Part shown: positions 11,856 to 20,468 of the stretch, one piece after another
Numbering within the stretch: position 1 is the stretch's first letter
How the letters are laid out: each line of letters opens with the position of its first letter
Assembly (NCBI RefSeq): GCF_018687355.1
Contig: NZ_CP061288.1
Coordinates: forward strand, 940,144 to 1,004,143
Source: Polynucleobacter sp. VK25
Lineage (GTDB): Bacteria > Pseudomonadota > Gammaproteobacteria > Burkholderiales > Burkholderiaceae
Length of the DNA stretch: 64,000 bases
Reading direction: 5' to 3'
Program-made: the position numbers and the translations under genes
The notes under the pieces: model-generated
Database searches by the model: none
Seen by the model: the letters and a program-made list of their open reading frames with translations, nothing else
What the model was told of the DNA's origin: nothing

Positions 11856-12461
11856 TTACTTCTTTGGCGTGGTGATAGATGCAGCCATTGCATCAAAGTA
11901 AATTACCTTCACTTGCTCACCCACATTGATATCAGCTAAGAGGGCGGGGTTCTTAACGGTCACGGTTGTTATCTTGCCGCTGGGACCTTTAACGGAAACC
12001 AGTTTTTTCTCGCGATTCACCTCAACAATGTCGGCAACGATAGTGGTCTTGTTCGTAATTGTTTCAGAGGGCTTTTCATCTGCCTTAGACTTCGTTACGG
12101 TATTGGTTTCGACTTTGCTGCGAACGCCATCACTTTTAGTCTTGATCAATTCAATGGCAACAGCCAATTCATAACTTACATTAACGCGGTCGCCTTTTTT
12201 AATCTGTGCAAAGTTGGCGATCTCAGGACCAGCAACAAATTTAGTTTCACCTTCTTTGTTTTTAAAAGTAATGGTGCGCGTCTTTTTATCAATCTTTACT
12301 ACTTCGCCCTCGTATAGCTGATAGCGGTTGTCAGTTACAGCGGCATCGATCACAACAGGCTTAGCTGATCCTGTTGCCGGAATAGATTGGGCATTTGCCA
12401 ATGATGCACCTGCAAGAGCTACTGTAAGCGCTAGGGCGATAGGGCTATATTTGATATTCAT
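11856..12461 (-). CDS. Exported protein with a duplicated beta domain
   Basis: This 201-aa protein starts with a clear signal peptide (MNIKYSPIALALTVALAGAS, cut after about Ala24). Two copies of a beta-rich module follow: residues about 51-105 (EGEVVKIDKKTRTITFKNKEG...KKGDRVNVSYELAVAIEL) and about 143-197 (ADIVEVNREKKLVSVKGPSG...NVGEQVKVIYFDAMAASI). Both run strand, charged turn, strand, then a G-E/D-x-V-x-V-x-Y/F step. A Lys/Thr-rich linker joins them. I do not recognise a named family; an OB-like fold is possible. AAGGAAAATA precedes the ATG at good distance. Confidence 0.75.
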   Translation of the reverse strand: MNIKYSPIALALTVALAGASLANAQSIPATGSAKPVVIDAAVTDNRYQLYEGEVVKIDKKTRTITFKNKEGETKFVAGPEIANFAQIKKGDRVNVSYELAVAIELIKTKSDGVRSKVETNTVTKSKADEKPSETITNKTTIVADIVEVNREKKLVSVKGPSGKITTVTVKNPALLADINVGEQVKVIYFDAMAASITTPKK

Positions 12462-12568
12462 TATTTTCCTTATATATAAAATCCACTAAATTCAATCTTA
12501 GCCTATTTTTATTGCCAAAAATGGCCTATTAGCGTGATATTTCATTACGAGGCTTAAATAGACAACTT

Positions 12569-12596
12569 TTGTTAAGATCTGCAATCCCATTAGATT
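12569..12596 (+). promoter_or_regulatory. Weak promoter candidate for hyi-glxR
   Basis: TTGTTA (12569-12574) and TAGATT (12591-12596) are 16 nt apart, 27 nt upstream of the chosen hyi start. The match is modest. Confidence 0.3.
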
Positions 12597-12622
12597 TACT
12601 CGCTTTCTTAAAAGGATTTGAA

Positions 12623-13399
12623 ATGCCAAAGTTTGCAGCTAACCTCACCATGCTCTTTAATGAGCATCCATTTATGGAGCGTTTTGAAAGAGCTGCAAAA
12701 GCTGGGTTTCAGGCCGTTGAATTTCTTTTCCCTTACCCATTTTCAGCAAATGATATTCGTCACGAACTAGACAAGCATCAGCTTCAACTGGTGCTTCATA
12801 ATTTGCCAGCAGGAGACTGGGACGCTGGAGAGCGTGGAATTGCTTGTTTACCCGATCGTATTGAAGAGTTCCGGGCGGGCGTTAGCAAGGCTATCGAATA
12901 TGCAAAAGTGCTGGGCGTAAATCAGATTAATTGCCTGGCAGGAAAAGCTCCTAGTGGAGTGGCACCAGATTTATTGCATAAAACCTTTGTCGATAATTTA
13001 CGTTATGCAGCTTCTGAGCTGAAAAAAGTTAACATCAAACTACTCATCGAACCAATCAATACTTTTGATATCCCTGGATTTTATTTATCTAAAACTCAGC
13101 AGGCTCTTAATATTTTGAATGAGGTTGGCTCAGATAATTTGTTTATTCAATACGATATTTACCATGCGCAACGTATGGAAGGTGAGCTTAGTAAAAATTT
13201 AGAAGCTAACCTTTCAAAAATTGCTCACATTCAATTGGCTGATAATCCTGGTCGCAACGAACCAGGAACTGGTGAAATAAATTACGCTCACCTTTTTAAA
13301 TTCATTGATAGCATTGGCTATACAGGTTGGATTGGCTGCGAATATAAACCCGCTGCTGGCACTGAAGTTGGCTTGGGCTGGATTAAATCATTAAATTAA
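12623..13399 (+). CDS. hyi: Hydroxypyruvate isomerase
   Basis: It interconverts hydroxypyruvate and tartronate semialdehyde in glyoxylate metabolism. It is an AP-endonuclease-2-like TIM barrel; the expected acidic pair is visible as Glu143 (LLIEPINTFDIPGF) and Glu240 (GCEYKPA), with YDIYHAQRMEG between. I choose the ATG at 12623 because AAAGGA lies 7 nt upstream and the product is 258 aa, the usual family length. An upstream TTG at 12569 would add 18 unrelated residues. It is followed 20 nt later by glxR, which uses its product. No glyoxylate carboligase (gcl) gene is in the window. Confidence 0.9.
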   Translation: MPKFAANLTMLFNEHPFMERFERAAKAGFQAVEFLFPYPFSANDIRHELDKHQLQLVLHNLPAGDWDAGERGIACLPDRIEEFRAGVSKAIEYAKVLGVNQINCLAGKAPSGVAPDLLHKTFVDNLRYAASELKKVNIKLLIEPINTFDIPGFYLSKTQQALNILNEVGSDNLFIQYDIYHAQRMEGELSKNLEANLSKIAHIQLADNPGRNEPGTGEINYAHLFKFIDSIGYTGWIGCEYKPAAGTEVGLGWIKSLN

Positions 13400-13419
13400 A
13401 AAATAGATGCGGAGACATA

Positions 13420-14319
13420 ATGAGTAAGCAATTAAAGTTGGGTTTTATCGGTCTAGGCATCATGGGTGCCCCAATGGCAGGGCATCTAGTGAATGCAGGT
13501 CATGAGGTTTTTATTAATACTCGCAGCAAGGTTCCAGAGAACTTGGCTTCTACCTCTGCGGTGCAATGTAATTCACCCCAAGAAGTTGCCAATAAGGCCG
13601 ACATTATTTTCACTATGGTTCCAGATACGCCTGACGTAGAGAAAGTGCTTTTTGGCGACAAAGGAATTGCTTCGGGCTTATCTAAGGGCAAAGTCGTTGT
13701 AGATATGAGCTCTATATCTCCTATTGCTACAAAAGAATTTGCTCTAAAAATTAACGCTTTGGGCTGTGACTATCTTGATGCACCAGTATCTGGCGGAGAG
13801 GTTGGGGCTAAGAATGCAACGCTTTCTATTATGGTTGGCGGCGATGATCAAGTCTTTGAAAAGGTCAAGCCCATCTTTGAGTTGATGGGAAAAAATATTA
13901 ATCTTGTTGGTGCTAATGGTGATGGTCAGACAGCAAAGGTTGCCAACCAAATTATTGTTGCCTTAAATATTGAGGCGGTTGCTGAAGCACTCTTATTTGC
14001 TTCTAAAGCTGGGGCGGACCCTGCAAAGGTACGTCAGGCTTTAATGGGTGGATTTGCAGGCTCTAAAATATTAGAGGTTCACGGCGAGAGAATGGTTAAG
14101 AGAACGTTTGATCCCGGCTTTAGGATTGAATTACACCAGAAAGACTTAAATCTAGCTCTAAATAGTGCAAGAGCCCTTGGTGTTTCGCTTCCAAATACTG
14201 CTACTGCTCAGGAGTTATTCAACTCATGTGCTGCTCACGGCGGCAAAGCCTGGGATCACTCAGCCATGGTGCGTGCGCTTGAGAAGTTAGCAAACTTTGA
14301 AATTGGCCAGAAGGCTTAA
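13420..14319 (+). CDS. glxR: 2-hydroxy-3-oxopropionate (tartronate semialdehyde) reductase
   Basis: It reduces tartronate semialdehyde to D-glycerate with NAD(P)H. This beta-hydroxyacid dehydrogenase has the Rossmann motif GFIGLGIMGAPMA at 8-20, the substrate loop DAPVSGG at about 120-126, and catalytic Lys173 in TAKVANQ. Length 299 aa is typical. It follows hyi in the same direction, the standard glyoxylate-to-glycerate arrangement. GarR is a close paralogue with the same reaction; neighbourhood favours glxR. Confidence 0.88.
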   Translation: MSKQLKLGFIGLGIMGAPMAGHLVNAGHEVFINTRSKVPENLASTSAVQCNSPQEVANKADIIFTMVPDTPDVEKVLFGDKGIASGLSKGKVVVDMSSISPIATKEFALKINALGCDYLDAPVSGGEVGAKNATLSIMVGGDDQVFEKVKPIFELMGKNINLVGANGDGQTAKVANQIIVALNIEAVAEALLFASKAGADPAKVRQALMGGFAGSKILEVHGERMVKRTFDPGFRIELHQKDLNLALNSARALGVSLPNTATAQELFNSCAAHGGKAWDHSAMVRALEKLANFEIGQKA

Positions 14320-14328
14320 GTACCCTCT

Positions 14329-14916
14329 ATGCCCACAACCTTGGTCGTCTATCTTCACGGTTTTCGCTCCTCACCTCGGTCAAGTAAAGCAGTCATGACA
14401 GGGGAAGCTATTAATGCACTATCTACTCAGGAAAATCCGATCGAATGGTATTGCCCACAATTATTGGCTTCTCCAAAAGAAAGTATGGGCATGGTAGAAA
14501 AGCATATTAAAGATTCAAAACACGATCGCCTAGTCGTGATTGGATCCTCTTTGGGTGGTTACTATGCAAATTACCTTACCGAGAAGTATGGCTGCAAAGG
14601 GGTGGCGCTAAATCCTGCGGTGAGGGCCCCAAGAGAATTAGCTTCTCATGTAGGCATGTTGACTTCATACGATACAGACGAGCCATATGATTTTCGGTCA
14701 GAATATATTGACCAATTGAGAGATCTTCAAGTCGAGGCTATTAGCAACCCTTCTCGCTATTTTTTAATGGCGGCAAAAGGGGATGAGCTGCTTGACTGGC
14801 ATGAAATGGTTGAGTTCTATAAAGGCTCAGAGCAGTTAGTTCTGGAGGGTAGTGACCATGGGATTTCAGAGTATTCTGATTACTTACCCAAGGTCATGCG
14901 ATTCATCTTTGGCTAG
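14329..14916 (+). CDS. YqiA/UPF0227-family esterase-like protein
   Basis: This small (195 aa) alpha/beta hydrolase begins with VVYLHGFRSSPRSSKA, which is typical of the YqiA/UPF0227 family. The nucleophile elbow GSSLGGYYA is near residue 72, an Asp is in AAKGDELLD, and the His is in GSDHGISEY. E. coli YqiA has esterase activity on short acyl chains; the physiological substrate is unknown. It starts 9 nt after glxR and may be co-transcribed. No signal peptide. Confidence 0.82.
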   Translation: MPTTLVVYLHGFRSSPRSSKAVMTGEAINALSTQENPIEWYCPQLLASPKESMGMVEKHIKDSKHDRLVVIGSSLGGYYANYLTEKYGCKGVALNPAVRAPRELASHVGMLTSYDTDEPYDFRSEYIDQLRDLQVEAISNPSRYFLMAAKGDELLDWHEMVEFYKGSEQLVLEGSDHGISEYSDYLPKVMRFIFG

Positions 14917-14995
14917 GTGATTGATTGCCACCATCTTCTTCTGTAAGATGGTCCTGGCGATGTTCCTAGGTTAGGACGTCTAGAAAGGAGAGATT

Positions 14996-15565
14996 GTGCT
15001 TAGCATCTTGAAATTAGACGCAGGAGGAATTCCCCAGGGCTGGGTTAACGCTGAAGAGGCCACTAAACAGTATGCCGACAGTAGTGTGTTGTGGACTTTA
15101 GGCGACCCTATTTTCCAGATGCGTGGTGGCATCTCTCGCTCCACAGGCAAACAATCTCTCATCGAGCTTCACTCCATCATCGCAGTGAAGGGTAGCGCCA
15201 AGATTAATCTTTTTGATGTGGTCCCTATCATTACGAAACATAAACTCTATAAGCGCGACAGAGGTCTTTGCGCTTATTGTGGCGATGCAATTTATGAAAA
15301 CCAAGCAGAAGCAGAGCACATCATTCCCAATAGTCGTGGCGGCAAATATAGCTGGATGAATCTGGTGATTTCATGCAGGCCTTGCAACCAACGCAAAGCT
15401 AATCGGACGCCAGAGCAGGCCGGCATGGGCTTGTTGTACGCCCCTTATTTGCCTAGTCTTTATGAGGATATGATTCTGAAAGGGCGCAATATCTTATCTG
15501 ACCAGATGGATTTTCTAGCTGCAAATCTTCCCAAGAACAGCCGTCTTTTAGAGGCATTACCCTGA
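14996..15565 (+). CDS. HNH endonuclease-family protein
   Basis: The 189-aa protein starts at GTG with a strong AAAGGAG 6 nt upstream. Its C-terminal half has a zinc-bound HNH fold: CAYCG (about 92-96), the catalytic AEHIIPNSRGG (about 108-118), and CRPCNQRKANRTPE (about 131-144). The N-terminal half (about 1-80) is not a known DNA-binding domain to my eye. Stand-alone HNH proteins of this kind are common beside core genes; the target is unknown. There is no cognate methylase or immunity gene. Its stop overlaps the likely CTG start of the next gene. Confidence 0.85.
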   Translation: MLSILKLDAGGIPQGWVNAEEATKQYADSSVLWTLGDPIFQMRGGISRSTGKQSLIELHSIIAVKGSAKINLFDVVPIITKHKLYKRDRGLCAYCGDAIYENQAEAEHIIPNSRGGKYSWMNLVISCRPCNQRKANRTPEQAGMGLLYAPYLPSLYEDMILKGRNILSDQMDFLAANLPKNSRLLEALP

Positions 15566-16566
15566 GTCAGAAAATAGGGCGGGAACATTCATTTCAACTG
15601 CCTAAAGTAAATTCCCTGAGAATTATTCTTGCTGCTTGGTGCCTATCAGTAGCGGGGCATTTGATTTTATTTTTTGGCATCCCGTTTATTTCATATGCTG
15701 ATGCTCCACCCATTGCAGATGATTTAATTATTAGAACCGAGTTAAAGACGGAGCCACCAAAAAAAATTCAGATGGCGAAATCTCCGCACAAGACGCCTAA
15801 GAAAACATCATCAAGCAATCTTTCTGAAGATCTTAAATCTAATATTGCTGGGGAGCAGGGCGGATCCAATAATCAATCTGGGGCTCCATTTAAACTTCCG
15901 CAGTCAGGAATCATTTATTACGATGCATACCTTGACGGACAAAAGCTCCAAACCGGCGAGATTGATTGGATTGCTGAGGGTAATAACTACCGTCTCTACG
16001 TCAACATCCCTTATGCATTTGTAGGACCGTTTGTTTTTGAATCGCGCGGAACGGTTGATTCCTATGGAATTGCGCCCAGTATTTATTGGACGCAGCGCGG
16101 TACAAAGCCACCCCGTTATTCACGTTTTGATCGAAATGAAAAAGGTGAAGGGCAGATGTTTTTCTCTGAGAAGCCTGAATTCACACCCGCATTACTTCCA
16201 GGAACCCAAGACCGGTTTAGCCTGATGTTCCAATTAGCGTCTTTATTGAACGGCGATAGCAAAATGGATGATGCCGGAAGTATCCGAGCCATTCCGGTGG
16301 TTGACTACAACACCCTGGAAATGTGGAACTTTAAGAGTTACGGCGAGACAGTCTCGGAGGATATTCCTAGTCTCGGCAGAACATTAAATCGACACTACGC
16401 ATTAATGCAGCGTGAAAACGACCCTTATAAGCGTCAAGTTGATATCTGGCTGGCAAAAGACCTGGAATGGCTCCCAGGCCGGATTCGGTCCCTAGAGGCG
16501 AATGGCAGGGTGCTTGAGCTGATTTTTAAGCAGAAGAACCCTTTACCAGCTGGATTAAAGCCCTAG
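15562..16566 (+). CDS. DUF3108 protein with TonB-like membrane anchor; probable CTG start
   Basis: The DUF3108 domain (about 115-320 of the long form) is recognisable from YDAYLDGQKLQTGEI onward. It is preceded by a Lys/Pro/Ser-rich linker and an N-terminal hydrophobic helix (LRIILAAWCLSVAGHLILFF). That helix lies upstream of the only conventional start in frame, a TTG at 15661 that would cut it in half. The frame is open back to 15502 but holds no ATG, GTG or TTG before 15661. CTG at 15562 has AGAGG 7 nt upstream and overlaps the HNH stop as CTGA, so I take it as the start. Function unknown; probably anchored with the domain in the periplasm. Confidence 0.72.
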   Translation: MSQKIGREHSFQLPKVNSLRIILAAWCLSVAGHLILFFGIPFISYADAPPIADDLIIRTELKTEPPKKIQMAKSPHKTPKKTSSSNLSEDLKSNIAGEQGGSNNQSGAPFKLPQSGIIYYDAYLDGQKLQTGEIDWIAEGNNYRLYVNIPYAFVGPFVFESRGTVDSYGIAPSIYWTQRGTKPPRYSRFDRNEKGEGQMFFSEKPEFTPALLPGTQDRFSLMFQLASLLNGDSKMDDAGSIRAIPVVDYNTLEMWNFKSYGETVSEDIPSLGRTLNRHYALMQRENDPYKRQVDIWLAKDLEWLPGRIRSLEANGRVLELIFKQKNPLPAGLKP

Positions 16567-16568
16567 AT

Positions 16569-17096
16569 TTAAAATCCAGAGCCGGATTTAGGGTTCTGAT
16601 TTTGATTGTTATGACCCAAAAGCGCACCCATCATGGTGTAGAGGGCTGCACCAGACATTGACACGGCAAAAATTCCTGAAAAAGAGATGATGATGGGAAG
16701 AATTCGCCATTGTTCTGAAAGTTTGTAATCGCCGTATCCAACGGTTGTATACATTTCACCTGCAAAGTAGAAGGTCTGTGGATTTGTTGGGAAAACCTTC
16801 AGGGCCACACAGATGTATGCCCAAATAACTATTTCCGTTAAATGTATTGCGATCACTAAAAGTATGGCAATAAAGTACGAGAGAAAGCTTGCACCAAATA
16901 TTCGCTTCCTAGTCATGACGTCATCGATGGCATGAAATGCGCCGGCAATACCCAAAACGACTACGGCATGGACTGCTAGCATGAGGCACGCAGATACAAC
17001 CATTACCCAGATCTGACCGTTACCCATATCTGTATTGATCTCACTAAAGAGGGTTGCAAAGCTAGGTAGGTCTGTATTGTGAAATAGGCTAAACAT
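16569..17096 (-). CDS. Potassium-channel-like two-helix pore protein
   Basis: This 175-aa membrane protein has about four hydrophobic segments. The last two flank a pore loop with the potassium selectivity filter TTVGYGDY at about residues 117-124. It belongs to the Ion_trans_2 pore family. No cytoplasmic RCK/TrkA-N domain follows; the protein ends about 40 residues after the last helix in an Asn/Gln-rich tail. Its gating signal is unknown. It converges with the DUF3108 gene (2 bp between stops) and lies 74 nt downstream of the ankyrin gene on the same strand. Confidence 0.78.
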   Translation of the reverse strand: MFSLFHNTDLPSFATLFSEINTDMGNGQIWVMVVSACLMLAVHAVVVLGIAGAFHAIDDVMTRKRIFGASFLSYFIAILLVIAIHLTEIVIWAYICVALKVFPTNPQTFYFAGEMYTTVGYGDYKLSEQWRILPIIISFSGIFAVSMSGAALYTMMGALLGHNNQNQNPKSGSGF

Positions 17097-17170
17097 GGTC
17101 TGGGTTATATGAGTAGGATTACAGAAATATCTTATTTGACATAATAATGATTATACGCAGAAGGCATGCA

Positions 17171-17878
17171 TCAGGTCTTGGGCTGAACTAGTCCCTTTGG
17201 GCTTACATATGGCTTTTTATATAGCTTTAGCCAACGTGAACTGAGGCCATCCACTATCCAAGGCTTGTCATATATGACCGCTATGTCAATGGCCGATAAG
17301 CCTACAGAATTACGTATTTGTAAGTCAGCACCTTTATCAAGTAATAGCTTGATAAGTGGTTCATTGCCAGATTGAACTGCCATCATTAATGGCGTTGTAT
17401 CACCTAGGCTCAATGAGTCAACAATTGCACCATTAGCTAATAAGTATTGGGCTACGTCCAAGTGACCTTTAGCAGACGCATAATGCAACGGCGTCCAACC
17501 TATGTGGTCAATCCTGGCCTTTCTTTGCTCTACAAGCATCTTAACAACAGGTAAATTGCCATCTATTGAGGCAATCATGAGGGGTGTTTCGCCATACTTA
17601 TTGGAGAGATCAACGTCTGTAGCCTTATTGGCAATCAGCAAAGCGATTACATCGTTAGACCGTTCTTTGATCGCCAAATTCAACATGGGCTCACCCCTAG
17701 GATCGGTTGTATTGGGGCTAACACCTTTTAATAACAGCGAGTTAACTGTGGCTATATCGTTAAATTTAGCTGCTTTAGCAAAATCTGCAATTTGAACGTC
17801 TGTTTGAGCAAATACAGGTCCGCTAAGTACGGCTGAGGCGACTAAAGCCAAGAAGAATTTATTAAACTTAATTCTCAT
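17171..17878 (-). CDS. Exported ankyrin-repeat protein
   Basis: A signal peptide (MRIKFNKFFLALVASAVLSG, cut near Ala24) is followed by about five ankyrin repeats from residue 35 to 215. Repeat starts such as ETPLMIASIDGN, WTPLHYASAKGH and TTPLMMAVQSGN are clear, each about 33 residues. Such periplasmic ankyrin proteins bind partner proteins; no partner is evident. The ATG overlaps the tatD stop (ATGA), so it is translated from the mltG-tmk-holB-tatD transcript. Confidence 0.85.
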   Translation of the reverse strand: MRIKFNKFFLALVASAVLSGPVFAQTDVQIADFAKAAKFNDIATVNSLLLKGVSPNTTDPRGEPMLNLAIKERSNDVIALLIANKATDVDLSNKYGETPLMIASIDGNLPVVKMLVEQRKARIDHIGWTPLHYASAKGHLDVAQYLLANGAIVDSLSLGDTTPLMMAVQSGNEPLIKLLLDKGADLQIRNSVGLSAIDIAVIYDKPWIVDGLSSRWLKLYKKPYVSPKGLVQPKT

Positions 17879-18666
17879 GATAGATTTCTATCTATATGAA
17901 AACATTCATAAAAATTATTTGATGTGGTGATGGCTAATTCTTCTACAGAAATACCTTTTAGTTCCGCAACAAATTGACCAACTTTTGATACCCAGGCTGG
18001 CTCATTTGTCTTGCCGCGATAAGGAATTGGCGCCAAATACGGAGAATCAGTTTCAATGAGCATCCTATCCAACGGGACTTGTTTGCACGTTTCCTGAAGC
18101 TCTTTAGCGCTTTTAAAGGTCACAATCCCTGAGAAAGAAATATAAAACCCCATTTCCATTGCCGCCTTTGCAACCTCATAGGACTCCGTAAAGCAATGCA
18201 TGACACCGCCAATCTTCTGAGCACCCTCTTCTGTAAGGATATTGATGGTGTCTTCAGAAGCTGAGCGAGTATGGATGATTAATGGCTTACCAGAGCTAAT
18301 AGACGCCCTAATATGGGTTCTAAAACGTTCACGCTGCCATTCCATGGAATCGTAGCTGCGATCACCCATGCGGTAGTAATCAAGACCTGTCTCACCAATG
18401 GCGATAATTTTGGAGTGTTTTGCAGCGGTTTCTACGAGAAATTCAAATGTTGGTTCAGGCGTATCCTCATAGTCTGGATGAACGCCGACCGATGCATAAA
18501 GATTTGGATGCTCTTCTGCCAGCTTTAAAACATTTGGGAAGTCCGGTAGGTCGACGGAGACACAAAGGGCATGGGTTACCTTGGCTTCCTGCATATTGGC
18601 CAAAACCTCGGGAAGTCGAGATTGAAATTCCGGAAAATCGAGATGGCAATGGGAGTCTATGAACAT
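17875..18666 (-). CDS. tatD: TatD-family metal-dependent DNase
   Basis: TatD proteins are metal-dependent hydrolases with 3'-5' exonuclease or deoxyribonuclease activity. The 263-aa barrel has the full set of metal motifs: DSHCHLDF at 4-11, GETGLDYYR, IIHTRSA, MHCFTES and ETDSPYLAP. It is the fourth gene of the conserved mltG-tmk-holB-tatD order; holB ends 30 nt upstream. The paralogue name ycfH would fit its position equally well. Confidence 0.92.
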   Translation of the reverse strand: MFIDSHCHLDFPEFQSRLPEVLANMQEAKVTHALCVSVDLPDFPNVLKLAEEHPNLYASVGVHPDYEDTPEPTFEFLVETAAKHSKIIAIGETGLDYYRMGDRSYDSMEWQRERFRTHIRASISSGKPLIIHTRSASEDTINILTEEGAQKIGGVMHCFTESYEVAKAAMEMGFYISFSGIVTFKSAKELQETCKQVPLDRMLIETDSPYLAPIPYRGKTNEPAWVSKVGQFVAELKGISVEELAITTSNNFYECFHIDRNLS

Positions 18667-18696
18667 GACTCGTATTTTAGTCTTTCAAAGGCAATA

Positions 18697-19818
18697 TCAA
18701 GCTCCAAATATCTGTTGATATTGAGAAAGCAGTGCTTCTAGCTGAATTCGATTAGCTAAGGGGTGATTTTCATGGCGCCGTGCCTGAATAAGCGATTTCC
18801 AGAATTGATCAATTTTGTGGGTGTTAGCCATCTTAGAAAGGCCGTCAAGAGTATTCAAGTGCTTAGGGTAATACCGTGGCTCACCGCCTTGGGACACTGA
18901 TTGCAAATCAGAAACCCATCTTTGCATGCTAGCCAATAAGAATCCATATTGAGCTTTATGGGTTTTCTCAGCCGCATCGAGCCAATTCATTCTGACTCCT
19001 TGAGCCATCGATTGGAGTAAATAACGAGTGGCCTGAATAGAGATTGTTAATTCGTCCTTATCGTCTTTATTGTGTCTTGCAATAAGAGAGCTCAGTACTG
19101 AGAAGGGTGCCCCACCCTGCTCGTCATAAACAGTTTCAATATCGGCATCACTGGCTTTTAGACCGCTGATGTTGCTTAGTTGTTTTTTAAGCCAAGTCAA
19201 CCCCTGCTCACGGTTAGGTCGAGGAGCAGTCAAAAGGCGACAACGAGATCGAATGGTAGGTAATACGCGATCAACTCGATCGGCTAGCAATATAAAAATA
19301 GTACTTGCTGGCGGCTCTTCCAATGACTTCAATAAGGTATTGGCTGAGTCTGAGCGCAGCATCTCCAATGGATAAATTAATATCACGCGATTACCACCCC
19401 GATGTGAGCCTATGGAAAGATTTTCTATAGCACTGCGCGTTTCTTCAATCGAGATATTTTTCTTTTCTTTTTTCTCGCTAGATTCAGCATCATCATCGCG
19501 TATAGATTTTCCCTTCTTAGGGGCATCATCGCCCTCATAGTCTGCATGAGGCAAGAGCTTCCGATGTGTTTCAGGAACTAGTGCAATAAAGTCTGGGTGA
19601 TTGCCGGTATCGAACCAATGGCATGCCTCGCATTGTTTGCAAGGACGTATAGCAGCGCTAGAATTTTCACAAAGTAATGCTTTGGCTAGCTCAACCGAAA
19701 AGGCAAACTTGCCAATACCGGATTGACCATGCAACAAGATGGCATTAGGAAAATTGCCGAAGTCTAAGCCTCCCCAAAGGGGCTCAAGCCAGGGTGCAAT
19801 TTGAGCTGAAGGATTCAC
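18697..19818 (-). CDS. holB: DNA polymerase III delta-prime subunit
   Basis: Delta-prime is part of the clamp loader that puts the beta clamp on DNA. The AAA+ domain has a degenerate P-loop HGQSGIGKFAF (about 30-40), a zinc module with Cys residues in CKQCEACHWF, and the SRC motif IRSRCRLL. Length is 373 aa. A charged insert rich in Asp, Lys and Glu (about residues 95-120) sits before the conserved IEETRSA segment and is longer than in E. coli. Its stop is 30 nt before tatD and its start lies 1 nt after the tmk stop codon. Confidence 0.93.
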   Translation of the reverse strand: MNPSAQIAPWLEPLWGGLDFGNFPNAILLHGQSGIGKFAFSVELAKALLCENSSAAIRPCKQCEACHWFDTGNHPDFIALVPETHRKLLPHADYEGDDAPKKGKSIRDDDAESSEKKEKKNISIEETRSAIENLSIGSHRGGNRVILIYPLEMLRSDSANTLLKSLEEPPASTIFILLADRVDRVLPTIRSRCRLLTAPRPNREQGLTWLKKQLSNISGLKASDADIETVYDEQGGAPFSVLSSLIARHNKDDKDELTISIQATRYLLQSMAQGVRMNWLDAAEKTHKAQYGFLLASMQRWVSDLQSVSQGGEPRYYPKHLNTLDGLSKMANTHKIDQFWKSLIQARRHENHPLANRIQLEALLSQYQQIFGA

Positions 19819-20457
19819 TTAAAGCGCAATCTGAATCAATTTCAAACCATTCCAAATAGCTTCCGGGGTTTGGGTTGCATCAACCAAGTGGAAGCGACCA
19901 GCATCTTCTTTTGCACGTCGCAAATATTCCTGGCGTACTTTTTCAAAAAAATCCAAATTCATTTGTTCGAATTTGTCTGGGGTCCGAACTTTTGAACGGC
20001 GTGCTTCCGCTATCTCACCAGGCAAATCAAACAAAATAGTTAGATTGGGTTGTAACAGCGATCCATTGGGAAGTGTTTGCACCCAACGCTCTAATTCATT
20101 CAATTTGGACAGACTCAATCCGCGACCCCCACCTTGATACGCAAAGCTAGCATCTGTAAAGCGATCAGATATAACGATCTTGCCCGCTGCCAGTGCGGGT
20201 TCGATCACTTGAGCAATATGCTCGCGTCGCGCGGCAAACATCAATAATGCTTCAGTCTCTAAATTCATTGGGGAGTCCAAAAGCAGCTTTCGCAATTGCT
20301 CGCCAAGCGGAGTTCCCCCGGGCTCTCGAGTCATCACGACCTCCCTATCTGGGTAGCGCTCTTGCATCAGCGTACGAAATGCATCGATATGTGTGCTTTT
20401 GCCAGCACCATCGATGCCTTCAAAACTAATGAAATATCCTGTGTATGTTGATGTCAT
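19819..20457 (-). CDS. tmk: Thymidylate kinase
   Basis: It phosphorylates dTMP to dTDP for DNA synthesis. The P-loop [11 protein letters not shown] (about 13-23), the dTMP-binding [11 protein letters not shown] and [16 protein letters not shown] motifs, and a 212-aa length are typical. It lies between mltG (11 nt upstream) and holB (adjacent), the usual order. Confidence 0.97.
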   Translation of the reverse strand: MTSTYTGYFISFEGIDGAGKSTHIDAFRTLMQERYPDREVVMTREPGGTPLGEQLRKLLLDSPMNLETEALLMFAARREHIAQVIEPALAAGKIVISDRFTDASFAYQGGGRGLSLSKLNELERWVQTLPNGSLLQPNLTILFDLPGEIAEARRSKVRTPDKFEQMNLDFFEKVRQEYLRRAKEDAGRFHLVDATQTPEAIWNGLKLIQIAL

Positions 20458-20468
20458 AATGAATGAAT

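Noticed and set aside
14930..14952. 8-bp hairpin (ACCATCTT/AAGATGGT) between the YqiA-like and HNH genes
   Set aside because: No T-tract follows on either strand, so I do not call it a terminator; it may be incidental.
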